64,000 nucleotides of DNA from Allolobophora icterica (Eukaryota; Annelida; Clitellata; Crassiclitellata; Lumbricidae): contig OY744604.1 of the NCBI GenBank assembly GCA_963556255.1, positions 96,626,761 to 96,690,760 of the forward strand, read 5' to 3'. Each line of letters starts with the position of its first letter. Position 1 is the stretch's first letter. Made by a program: the position numbers and the translations under genes. Below the pieces are notes generated by a model, which worked only from the letters and a program-made list of their open reading frames with translations, had not been told where the DNA came from and did no database searches. Shown here piece after piece: positions 52,590 to 62,439 of this stretch.

Positions 52590-53085
52590 AAGAAATTCCT
52601 CAAGTTCTCCCACCGAGTCATATACAACACAGCATCACGTCTCTAGAATGATCACCCCATGAATTCCGCAGATTCTATGTTCCATCATCATCATCATTGC
52701 AACCCGTTATTCATCCTCCTCCTCATGTTCCTATCTATCACCCCCAGGCTTTCCACCTAAAATTGAAGTCTCACCTTTTCAAGTACTCCTACCCTGACTC
52801 ATCTGATCCTCCGCCTCCCAATTCTACTCGCCCTAAACGGCACCCACCTTTAGAGCTGCTCTGCCTCCTCTCTTGATCTGGCCCTCTGGAAAATGGACTC
52901 GGAATTCTTTTGGACTATTCTTTCGAAAAGCCTCTCTGATTTGATTTGGGCTTCTGGAAACCGGACTTGGACCTCTTCTTGATTACTCTCTTGAAACCCC
53001 TCCGATTTGACGTAGCCCTCGTGAATAGTCTGGAACCCTGCGCTTGGCCTTCGAGTGGCGCTTTAGAAGTTTGGAAATTACGATT
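52590..53085 (+). mobile_element. LINE 3'-end fragment
   Basis: Matches 63790-64000 block by block (TTCTCCCACCGAGTCATA, AATGATCACCCCATGAATTC, CCTCCTCCTCATGTTCC, AAATTGAAGTCTCACCTTTT) and continues past the point where that copy leaves the window. It therefore shows the family's 3'UTR: GATTTGACGTAGCCCTCGTG, GCTTGGCCTTCGAGTGGCGC, TTTAGAAGTTTGGAAATTAC. Confidence 0.85.
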
Positions 53086-53089
53086 ATGA

Positions 53090-53855
53090 TTGCTATAAAT
53101 TTATTATTACGTTAATCCCTTAGATTCATTTGTTAATATAACCCTAATATAATTAACTTGTTTGCCTACGTGAACTACCTTGTAGAAAACGTTCTACTTC
53201 TTCAGACGAGATTCTCTCAAGTTCCGTGTCTAAGATAAGTCAACTTGTGAGCACTAGAACGGATCCTGATTGAAGCAAGATGTTAGGCAACGAAAGACTA
53301 CTGAACAAAAATAATACAAAGCAATGTTTTGATGTAGCGCTGCTTTATCGCTTAATCCTGCAAGTCTAGAACAGTGCTTCAATACCACAGTCAATATTAT
53401 AAGAAGGTTGGACACAGGTCTACGTGGCCAGTCAGTTGTTATGCAGGCGAAAGAAATGAGGCTGAGTAGGCCTAGTTCATTGATTAGAAAATGTAATTTT
53501 TTTTCAAGATATGATCAGGTGTAAAGAATTTGAAGTTTGTCCATGATATTGTTTCACAGAATTCAGCGTCAGTAAATATGGCTTTTTGAATGTATTATTA
53601 CACCTATGTTTATAACAGCAGTTTAATTATTGTTCCACACAAACGATGTTGCTTTCTTATTGGCCTGTTCTTATCACAGGCAATCTACACATAACCTAAT
53701 CAAATTAATTAGGTATTACACAACAAAACTTAAATAAATAAAATTTGGTAATTAGTTAAAACAAAGTGGTAACCTAGGGAAGGTGATAGCTGTAATAATA
53801 TAATACAAGCAGAAAATTCTGAATCCAACCTCTCTCTGGTCTCTTTGGCAGTCGG
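53090..53855. other. Intergenic, nothing recognised
   Basis: AT-rich with no domain or repeat that I can name. Confidence 0.5.
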
Positions 53856-53859
53856 ACTC

Positions 53860-53995
53860 AGATCTCCAATGGAACAGCTGGATGGGTTGTCCTGAGATGA
53901 AACAGAACAGCGCTCGTGGACAAGTTCATGCCCCGCGCTTAGCTTTAGGGTAGTGCTTTAGGAATTTGAAATTCACGATTACAATTTAAGAGGTT
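53860..53995 (+). mobile_element. LINE 3' tail fragment
   Basis: GCGCTCGTGGACAAGTTCAT, CCCCGCGCTTAGC, GTGCTTTAGGAATTTGAAAT and CACGATTACAAT: diverged copy of the 3'UTR at 52980-53085. Confidence 0.55.
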
Positions 53996-54454
53996 TCGAG
54001 CGGAAATTATCAGTGAATGTAAACGAGAACAGCAGAAGTTTTACAAAGTATGTTAGAAGGAAGCAGAAAAAGAAAGAATGGCTATGACCAGTAAAAAAAT
54101 GAAGAGGGAAATTGAGAAGGTATTTTTGATAAGTGGATGAAGTGCTGAATTGTTCAATATATATTACAGCTAAATATTAAATATGCCTGAGCCCAAAAAC
54201 GAACCGTGTAACTCTAGACCAGTCAGTTTAATTATAGTTAGGGCCTAAACTAATTATAGATCAGTCTGCTCACTAGAGTTAATTCAAACTAAGCCGTGCA
54301 TAGCCCACTAACTAAGCTGTGCATAAGGCTAATTGAAGGCTAGGCAACCATCACTGATTGGTACGAAACTATTAGTCAAACACTGAGTACGAGAATAAAC
54401 TCCTCCTTTGTCCATCAAAACTGAATTTCTGCTATTGTGCACTCCACAGCAGCT

Positions 54455-54590
54455 TAAACAGTTAGAATGGTTTTAATCTTTTAAACAGGAGGACACATTT
54501 GTTGAATTTGCTGATTCTGCTCGAAACCTGGGCGTCATTTTCGACTCCACTATGTCCCTTACTCAGTGCATATTTAAGGGATTTTGACTA
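54455..54590 (+). mobile_element. LINE reverse-transcriptase fragment
   Basis: A forward frame reads FADSARNLGVIFDSTMSLTQ, the thumb-side NLGVIFD motif of CR1/L2-type enzymes. Very short. Confidence 0.6.
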
Positions 54591-54594
54591 CTGG

Positions 54595-55780
54595 AACAAA
54601 GTCGGCCTCGACTACGGGTTTAAGAGGGAGCGTCGTAAACTTCCTTTGCGGGGTCTGGCGGAGCCCCAGCCGACAACGCATTTTAGGGCATTTGCTGCCA
54701 AATGGAGTCAGTTTTAGCCACTCTATTTTACCAAATTTGCTTTCTATCCCACTATCCCTATTTAAGTCGTGCATAGAAGTTTGAAAATACGAAATAATTA
54801 TTTGAACCATACCAGCAAAATAATTTATATCAATAAGTCAGTGACAGTCTGATTTAATGTGACCGAGTGGAGGAGCTGCAACGACAACAAACAACGATGG
54901 CTTTAACTTAAGCAAACACATCCAACTTTATTTTCCAATTTAGACACACAAGGAAAACAAGTAACATTCTATAAATGTTTGCTTGGTGGGTGGACTCTTA
55001 TAGAATATAACTACAGAATGAGCCAACTATTATGTCACTGTTTTATCATGACATCCGGTTCCGATCATCTGAATGTCCCTCGTGCCTGTCTTTGCTAATA
55101 AGGAATTTGGCTACGCATGGAACCAGATCAAAATATGCAGTGCCAACTCCATTGACTGATACCAATAACCGATCATTAACGGTATCGGTATCCAAAGACA
55201 CTGAGAGTCGATGGCTCGTTCTGAGACTGTTGTAGTGATCGATCACTCGTTCTACTTGCATAGAATGTGGAGCCAATAGCTTACCCAAATAGCCACTGGT
55301 TGCTGGAAAAACTTCAAGTGGGCACCGGTCCCGAGGATATAGGCAGACTTGTATTACGTGTTAACTATTTATGTATTTAAGGCGTGCATTGATTCGATTG
55401 TCAGATAATGTTTAATTCGTTAAATATTTCGAAATAGGTTAATAATTTAATATTGTAAAACAAAAAAGTAGAGTATTACCTGGGACAAATCACCTAAACT
55501 ACTGGGACAAATCCTGAAACTACTGAGACATTTGTCCCACTAGTTTATACAGCTAAAACATGCCCTGCGTTTACTTTTCATACGGGAGTAGTGTGTCTCG
55601 GTCGCATCCATTCCTGGCCGAAGATTATTCGCAGTACTACGCAGGGTGAACTGTTTGTTCCCTCAAGTAGGCCTAGAACATCTACGTAACGCATAGACGC
55701 TTCGCTGTGGTTGGTCATCTTGGTCTTTCTTTTCCTTTCTTTCTAAGCGTTCGCAAACCATTTTGTTTAATCCTGGTATC
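54595..55780. other. Intergenic, nothing recognised
   Basis: No supported gene or repeat. Short frames only. Confidence 0.5.
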
Positions 55781-55782
55781 CA

Positions 55783-55850
55783 TCGTTAGGTCTAGAGCGC
55801 CTTAGACGAATATTCTTGAAGAGGCGCTATATTAATCTGTAATTAAATGA
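55783..55850 (+). mobile_element. LINE 3' tail fragment
   Basis: TCTAGAGCGCCTTAGACGAA, then TTGAAGAGGCGCTATATTAA. It overlaps the 3' end of the minus-strand frame at 55827-56396. Confidence 0.6.
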
Positions 55851-56396
55851 CATTACTGTCGCGAACGCCCCACCTTGGGTGCCCATGCGCTGTGTTGGGT
55901 CCTGGTACTGGACAGTGTCAAGTGATTTGAAGGACTTCCTGGATAGAGGACGCAACTCCTCTGGTCCGTAGTACATGGCTGATTTTCCCTTCAGCCTCTC
56001 ACTACGCCTAGGCTGGCCTAAGGACAAGTTCCCCTCCCTTGACTCACCAATTTCTACTGCCCTTTCAGCATCTACCAGGACGGCTGAACGGCTGTCCGCG
56101 GTTTCCGGTCTGGAAACGAGGCCTCCCTTGAAGGTTTCCTCAGGATTCGAACTGGACTCATACACAGATTTATTGTTCATGTCAAGGGGAACTCCCTCTT
56201 CACCTAGGCTCATCCTATCCAGGTCTGTAATTGAAGCCTGGGATCGAACCTCCCATTGGGCTGAGTCCTCGGCTCCTTCAGAAGCTGGCGCCTTAGAAGT
56301 CTCTCTCTTCTGCGCTAATACTCTTTGAGTGAACTCTGCTATTAAACTATCATCATTACACAACAATTCAAAGAGTTCAGATTTGCTTAAACTCAT
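55827..56396 (-). CDS. Orphan 189-codon ORF, probably truncated
   Basis: Uninterrupted frame from ATG: MSLSKSELFELLCNDDSLIA at the start, an acidic/Ser-rich middle and QPRRSERLKGKSAMYYG near residues 127-143. Sequence looks coding: no low-complexity runs and balanced codons. No family recognised. The basic SERLKGK motif and the location among LINEs leave a retroelement-accessory origin open. The last 8 or so codons lie in a LINE tail (55783-55850), so the stop is probably not original. Confidence 0.4.
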   Translation of the reverse strand: MSLSKSELFELLCNDDSLIAEFTQRVLAQKRETSKAPASEGAEDSAQWEVRSQASITDLDRMSLGEEGVPLDMNNKSVYESSSNPEETFKGGLVSRPETADSRSAVLVDAERAVEIGESREGNLSLGQPRRSERLKGKSAMYYGPEELRPLSRKSFKSLDTVQYQDPTQRMGTQGGAFATVMSFNYRLI

Positions 56397-56399
56397 TAT

Positions 56400-57355
56400 T
56401 TAATATTGTCAAACAAGATAAACTTAAATGCGCAATTACATAAAAGATCTTTCTGTCTTAAATCGATTAATAATAGTTCTCGTTAAACACTTATATAGCA
56501 GTACAATGTCAGCACCTTACTAGCGATCGTGATCAATACTCTTTCAACACAATGCTAGAAACTCGTATGACATCAATCAAATTGCAATGAAGGGCCCCAC
56601 CCGGCTCACGAGAGTTATCAGTGCAATGCAATGCTTGACATATTAAAACAATGGCAATGTCGCAACTGGACGTCCTTTTCAAAGCTCACGGACTTCCCAA
56701 ATCAAAAGAAACTAATATGCGATTCAACTATTACCCTCCGGCCCAAAATTTAACCTCCTTAAATTTTGAAAGTAAGAAATCAAATAGTTGCCTGTCCTTT
56801 CGAGAACATTTGACCTCGGCACACAGATCACTTTGGCTGAGCTTCACAGTCACGGCACTGTCGACTCGAGTTCCCCAGGCTTGACTTCGGATCGTCGATA
56901 TTCGATCCAGTTCGGTCACAATCTCGACTCAAATGTAACAAAACTTGAGCAGCTCACTGTCCGATTTCCAACTACTCGAAACTACTCAAATGTACGCTAC
57001 AATTGCATCTCAAATCGGCAATTTGGCGACAATTTCCGAGCCTCAGAAATACACGTCCGACTGTCATGGCGTCCTTGTTCACACTGATCTGACATCAGCT
57101 TGGGCGAATCTAGCCTAGCTTAGCGCGCAGGCGGCCGTCAAAACGAGGCCAGCCCTTGGGTCACTTATGTAGCGCAAGTCGGTGATGTCGCACTTCGCCA
57201 CATTACTAACTATGTTAATGGCGTTCTATAAATCATCATACCTGCATGTTCGTAATTTGCTCAGAATCTGGCGTCACATACCGATTGCACTAAGATATCT
57301 GTGGCGACTGCATTGATTTCCAGTCACTTGGATTAAGTTACTCGCTTCTTACGTA
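56400..57355. other. Intergenic, nothing recognised
   Basis: Contains a moderately GC-rich stretch (56800-57180) with scattered TCGA words, but no supported gene. A GCGTTCTATAAATCATCAT tail-like word occurs near 57220. Confidence 0.45.
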
Positions 57356-57359
57356 TATC

Positions 57360-57720
57360 TCTATGTCCATTATGCACATGTTCCAGAGGGTTCAAATCTC
57401 TTTGGCTAGAGTCGTAACATATGCGCCAAGATATGATCATGTAGGCCCTGTACTTAGATAGTTGCACTGGCTTCCTGTTCAGCAGCGGATCTCTTTCAAT
57501 GGGGCGAAGGGATTTTGAAACACGGAACTCTGGCCATCCATAGTATTTAAAGGCAACCCTTATTTCTCAGTCTCACCAAAATTCAATACTTTCATCAATA
57601 TTGTCTATTTTTAATCACAACTAAAGCAATAGAACTATGCTTTCCCTGTATCTGCACCATCTGCGCAGTCGTTTGTGTCATTCGTACTCAACTTAAGACT
57701 TATCTATTTCGGATTGCTTT
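57360..57720 (+). mobile_element. LINE reverse-transcriptase C-terminus remnant
   Basis: Forward frames read MFQRVQISLARVVTYAPRYD and LHWLPVQQRISFN, typical of the C-terminal part of non-LTR enzymes. A second stretch near 57650-57720 (VSAPSAQSFVSFVL) fits the following block. The 3' part is shared with copy A of the segmental duplication. Confidence 0.7.
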
Positions 57721-58644
57721 ATTCTCCATAGGCTGTCTCTTTGTCTCAACGTACTGCTCTTCTACAGTATGCTGCATCATTACTGCTTTGACTTTGGTGC
57801 TATAGAAGTTACTCGTTAATAACATCCGATTGGCCCCGCGTTATAGGCTGAACGCTAAAACGTTTCGGCTACAATGAAAAGTTGAGTTGCTGAAATGTAA
57901 TGAAGTTGACTCCTTCGAACTCGGCATGGAGGATATCAAAAGACATGAATTCACTTTTAGAACTCCAGTACCTTTGATATTCACATGATTTTTATTAAGG
58001 CTAAAAAAACACAGTAAATAGGCCTATAGCTTGAAAGAAATTGTTTCAAAACAAATTGGTCAAACAATTGAAGATTAAATGGTAGGAAAACAATAGTAAA
58101 TCACGAATAAATGTACTCGAAAATGCTGAAAATTGCACATTCATAATTATATGAAGCGATTATAGTTGAAAATAAAACATGTCTTACATCAGATGGTGAA
58201 ATTGAGACTACATAATAAGCTGACAAACACAGCTCAACATATCAAAGATCTGCAGTGATCTCTAAACGCTTACTTATACGTATGTCCATCTACAAAACGG
58301 ATATCTTACAGAACACATAGTCAAGTTTTTAACCTGGTTGTATAAAGAACGTGCACTTTGTTCCCAATACAGGTTTTGCATAACGAGAAAAACAATCCGT
58401 TCAAACCTTGTGATAGTCAAAGATCTTGTTTGGGAAAATTGTTTTGCACATCGTATACCTTTGACCTGACAAGGTGATACCGGATCCTGAAGTTGCCAAA
58501 GATACCGGAGTCAGTAATTATCCATTCACTCATATAGCACAAATTTAACATTTTGCGACAATTGAGTACAATCGCCTGCCAATACTTCGGAAATTATTTG
58601 CTGCTTCACATAATACCAAAGGCTAAATTGAAAACGGCTTCTTA

Positions 58645-59364
58645 TTATTGATGTAAAAGAAATCGAGGATTACTACGAACTTTAAGAAATTTTTGCAGAA
58701 CAAATCGATGAATAATGTGTTCAAATGGATGATTACTCTTCATAGCAGTAAATTCAGCCAATACTTCTGTCCACGAATGCTGACATTCGATTAAACATCT
58801 GAGTTTCAAATACCTTGCCAGAAAATGTCCTCCAAGAGAATAGTGACAATTAATGGGATAAGGCCAAAAAAGAGATGTTGACAGCGGTTCCTTATCAGAG
58901 TAGACTGAACGAGAAAAGAGGTGCGTAAACGTTGATTCGGTAGTAGGCTCAAATTTTCGTAAATCGTCATTCAAAGGTAATAAAAGACAGAAGAGTGTGT
59001 GCAAGCCAAGCAAACACTGTAAGTCTCTATCGAAAAATGTGTCAAGCGGAGGCAACAACAAAACATGTGTAAATGCAAATGGCTTTAGGTCGTTCTGCAG
59101 ATCAGGCTCCTTCAGAATTTGCTCACATAAATGCAACACTCCATCATATTGGCGACACTTGTAAAGGTATGAAGCACGATAGCAGTCAGCTGTGTTGCAT
59201 TGAATGCCAATGACATTGTAGAATGATGTCATCTTTTCTAAAGCATATTCCAATAGAACATCAGCTATTTGTTCTTCAATTCGAGAAAGATTCACACTAA
59301 AAGTCGTATCTGCTGTTAGTGAAACCATTCTACGATATACACACTCTCTGACAGCTTTGAACAA
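58645..59364 (-). CDS. Copy B of the Mab-21 protein, C-terminal frame
   Basis: Continuation of 59316-61457 after the one-base loss. It reads FKAVRECVYRRMVSLTADTT, then ALEKMTSFYNVIG, YLYKCRQYDGVLHLCEQILK and HPFEHIIHRFVLQKF, collinear with the end of copy A. The first ATG of the frame is incidental. The extreme C-terminus differs from copy A after FVLQKF because of a further one-base difference. Confidence 0.75.
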   Translation of the reverse strand: MFKAVRECVYRRMVSLTADTTFSVNLSRIEEQIADVLLEYALEKMTSFYNVIGIQCNTADCYRASYLYKCRQYDGVLHLCEQILKEPDLQNDLKPFAFTHVLLLPPLDTFFDRDLQCLLGLHTLFCLLLPLNDDLRKFEPTTESTFTHLFSRSVYSDKEPLSTSLFWPYPINCHYSLGGHFLARYLKLRCLIECQHSWTEVLAEFTAMKSNHPFEHIIHRFVLQKFLKVRSNPRFLLHQ

Positions 59365-61457
59365 GTGTCTGACTGCTTCGAAATGCAGAATTTCCTCTTT
59401 ATTATAAACATAAAAAGTTGGTCTAAAGGAAATAATTGAGTTGGCAAAATGCGATTCAATTGTAATTGTTTGGACATTCTTTCGGTGGACATTACAATCA
59501 AATAATAAGCAAACACCTGTGGCGCAAGACGTAGATCAAGATAAATCTGCCTCTTACTAAAATGCTTATTTTGACTAAAACTCTTGCAAAGCAGACAAAA
59601 TCCGACGACTCTAACAACATCGTCAATGAAGAACAAACAACCTGCATTCAGTGTTTCGCAAAAGAAAAATAACGGATGCTCTTGCAAGACTGACGAGCAG
59701 AGGTCTATTACTATTTGGTATTGTGATGCTGAAAAATGGAGAGCTGCCAGGTAGACCAGAGCTGCAGGAATAATGATGCTAGATTGAGAATCTTCACATG
59801 CGAAAGCTCTCATAAGAGCCTTTCTGAGAAACACTTTTGACATGAGAGACACTAGTTGAAATTCTGAACGGCTACTAGATCCATTTAATTTTTGCATGAG
59901 ATCCTGAGCAAGCAGGAATTGAAACTGATTTCCTGTTATGATTGGCTCAGGATATCTATGATACTGACATCTTACGACATTAAGTTTAAAAGAAAGGTCT
60001 TTGACAAATTCAACAAATACTTCGCTTTCCCATGAAATGTTTCCAGAACCTAAACCATATGCAATGTTCAAACAATACAATGTTGAATCTAAGTAGGTGA
60101 AACACCAAACATTCTCCGGCATTGATAGTGCAAAATCTCTACTATGCGCAAAATTTTTTAACTTTCTCATTAAAGACAAAGACCTCACACAAACGTTGTT
60201 AGAGTAATAAAATCCATGCAAAAAGAAAACATTCAACGATTGTAACTCCGACCATTTCCGAATAATAAAGAGAGGTTGCATATAATCTAAAAAATGTGGC
60301 ATTACTTTTCGTGCGTTTACCAATTTGAAATGTGTATAATTGAATGGCTGTATGTAATTTTCCACGAACCAATTACAAAGAAGTTTAGAATCGTGGAATT
60401 CATTTAGTTTCCGTTCAGTCTTGTCATACGTTGTGGAGCTGGACGGCTCATGAAATAAATTTGCTTCGGGAATAAAATAGTTCGGACAGTATTTCCTCTT
60501 TAACCAGTTTGAAAGCTTTTTAAGCAACTCACAGCCGATCGTAATTACAGAAGAGGAATTCCACCATTCGGGTGGCATTTCTTCACAAGTCCATAACATC
60601 AGCGTTTTTAAATGATACGAACAGAGAACCTCATCCTCTTTTGGACAATCCTTTTGTATTAATTCTCTCTTAGAGAAGAATCTGAGCAAGTGATAGACAA
60701 TCTGTTGAATTTGAGTCCAACTCTGAAGTAAAATTAATTCTGCCACTGAAAATGACAATCTCCACTGTAGTTTATCGTCTCTGCATGAACGATGCTGTAC
60801 GTATACAACATGACAACCATGTTGTACAACTTCGGAGATTGTATCAATAGTCGGCCATCTGTATGCTCTATTTCGTTTGAGCCAATTTTGGGCTTCTTTA
60901 GGCCACTGAGGGCACCACAAACTTTTGACCGTATCGAGCTCTTCAAATTCCGGGTAAAAACGAGTAGTAATTGCTGGACCTCTAACAAAGTCTGCTGCTC
61001 TTTTTTGCAGTTCAATTTTAATTGTTTGAGCAACCAGATCAAACACACGGTATCTATTTGGGAAAGTTCGACGTCTAAATTCGTATTTTTTATATTCCCA
61101 GTTATAATTGATTTTCCCCAATGCACGAAGTCGTACAAAACCTGGATACTTGAGATGTTGTTCAATCTTGTAGCATTCGATCGAATCGCATAATCCACTC
61201 ACATCATGTGGCAACACTGGAAAGTCTTCTGTGAAGACCAACTCATCATTTCTAAACACTAATGCATCAATGTCTGCGATGCATTGATTCACCGGTCGTA
61301 TATAGAACTCCATAGCGCTGCCACAAAACATGGCGTGACCTTTTCTGAATTGGAAGCGATCAGAAACAACACCAGACGACTTCGGAAGCAACTGGCATGT
61401 ACCAACAATGAATTCAGATGCCATTTCTTCCATCGATTTATCCGCATATTCCGTCAT
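59316..61457 (-). CDS. cGAS-like Mab-21 domain protein, copy B, main frame
   Basis: Intronless 713-codon frame. The Mab-21/cGAS-like core runs through residues 1-305: CGSAMEFYIRP (45-55), ADIDAL (61-66), WCPQWPKEAQNW (181-192), YRWPTIDTIS, HGCHVVYV, WRLSFSVAELILLQSW (232-247) and YHLKTLMLWTCEEMPPEWW (281-299). First two carboxylates are Asp62 and Asp64; the third is replaced by Arg166 (TTRFYPEF). The long C-terminal extension follows, with TPR-like AALVYLAALHFSASQYQIVI near residue 570. Relative to copy A one base is missing (TGTTCAAAG instead of TGTTTCAAAG, about 59359), which shifts the frame after residue 700 and ends it early. The start MTEYADKSMEE matches copy A. The promoter flank is conserved between copies but has no motif that I can name. 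Confidence 0.88.
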   Translation of the reverse strand: MTEYADKSMEEMASEFIVGTCQLLPKSSGVVSDRFQFRKGHAMFCGSAMEFYIRPVNQCIADIDALVFRNDELVFTEDFPVLPHDVSGLCDSIECYKIEQHLKYPGFVRLRALGKINYNWEYKKYEFRRRTFPNRYRVFDLVAQTIKIELQKRAADFVRGPAITTRFYPEFEELDTVKSLWCPQWPKEAQNWLKRNRAYRWPTIDTISEVVQHGCHVVYVQHRSCRDDKLQWRLSFSVAELILLQSWTQIQQIVYHLLRFFSKRELIQKDCPKEDEVLCSYHLKTLMLWTCEEMPPEWWNSSSVITIGCELLKKLSNWLKRKYCPNYFIPEANLFHEPSSSTTYDKTERKLNEFHDSKLLCNWFVENYIQPFNYTHFKLVNARKVMPHFLDYMQPLFIIRKWSELQSLNVFFLHGFYYSNNVCVRSLSLMRKLKNFAHSRDFALSMPENVWCFTYLDSTLYCLNIAYGLGSGNISWESEVFVEFVKDLSFKLNVVRCQYHRYPEPIITGNQFQFLLAQDLMQKLNGSSSRSEFQLVSLMSKVFLRKALMRAFACEDSQSSIIIPAALVYLAALHFSASQYQIVIDLCSSVLQEHPLFFFCETLNAGCLFFIDDVVRVVGFCLLCKSFSQNKHFSKRQIYLDLRLAPQVFAYYLIVMSTERMSKQLQLNRILPTQLFPLDQLFMFIIKRKFCISKQSDTCSKLSESVYIVEWFH

Positions 61458-61949
61458 TCTAAATAAGAATTAGGCCAATAGTAATTCCTGTCTGAGTCTT
61501 AATATCTAGGCCCACTTTATGAAATCCATCACCAACATTTTATACCAACATCAGCATCATCGTTATGGTAGTCATCGTCACGATCATCATAGCTACATTG
61601 AATAAAGTGCACGAAGAGGCTGTGCTTCATGATTCTAGTTCGCATATCGATTATGGCTTATTAAAGAAATTTTAATCCCGTGAAAGTAACAGTTTAAAGG
61701 TTCATGTGACAATATAAATCACATCGGTGATGCTCAAGTTATGTTACGAGTCCTGCTAAGCTGTCACTGGACTGAATACTAAGACCAAAGTAAGCAATTC
61801 TCTGTCATATTAATCTTTCAAACGAATATGAATTAAAATCTAGGAGTTAAGCCAACAAAACGGGTTACTCTATGGTACAGTCAATAACTGGAGGAAAGTA
61901 TCTATGAATTACCTTCAACCAAACACTTTGTTTCCATATTTATATTTTC

Positions 61950-62200
61950 GCAATAGAACAGAAACCGTTTGTGACGTAGCGTCCTCCGACACACACGCTA
62001 TATGTATATTATATGTATGACTAGTGTATTTGCCAGTCATAATTATGACGGCAGTGTATAGCCTATCGTTGGTCGTTGATCGCCGTCGTCAAGGCCGTCG
62101 TCAAGACCGCCGTCGTCAAGACGGCAGTACTGACGTCACAAACGGTTTCACAATAGAACAGAAGCCGTTTGTGACGTAGCGTCCTACGACGGACAAATTT
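61950..62200. repeat. Inverted and direct repeats around GTTTGTGACGTAGCGTCC
   Basis: AAACCGTTTGTGACGT (61962-61977) has a perfect 16-bp inverse at 62133-62148. In addition, CAATAGAACAGAARCCGTTT with GTGACGTAGCGTCC occurs as a direct repeat at 61951 and 62151. Between them GTCGTCAAG words repeat. May be a 187-bp TIR element or a local tandem and inverted duplication. Confidence 0.75.
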
Positions 62201-62439
62201 GCATTTAAGGAAACTATATGTATAGATTATCTTCAGTCGTGGAATGGAATTGCCAATATGTAGTCGATGGTGCAGTTTGGAGATGGCATACTCGCCTTTT
62301 TCGGGTGTCCTGGGCCGCGAAGGACTTTTCAAACATTAACTGTGAATACGTGCAAATAAATCCGCCAAACCCACTCCTATATTGTAGATGTTTCAGAAAC
62401 ATTAACAATTTTTCAAAGTCAATTCATCTCCTAAATTTT

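Larger units (their letters stand above)
57660..61615 (-). repeat. Segmental duplication, copy B
   Basis: Counterpart of 40265-44640. Lacks the 365-bp hAT-like insertion of copy A and the 20-bp repeat expansion. Similarity runs from the LINE-like end, through the gene, to CATCGTCACGATCATCATAG at about 61575. Confidence 0.9.
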
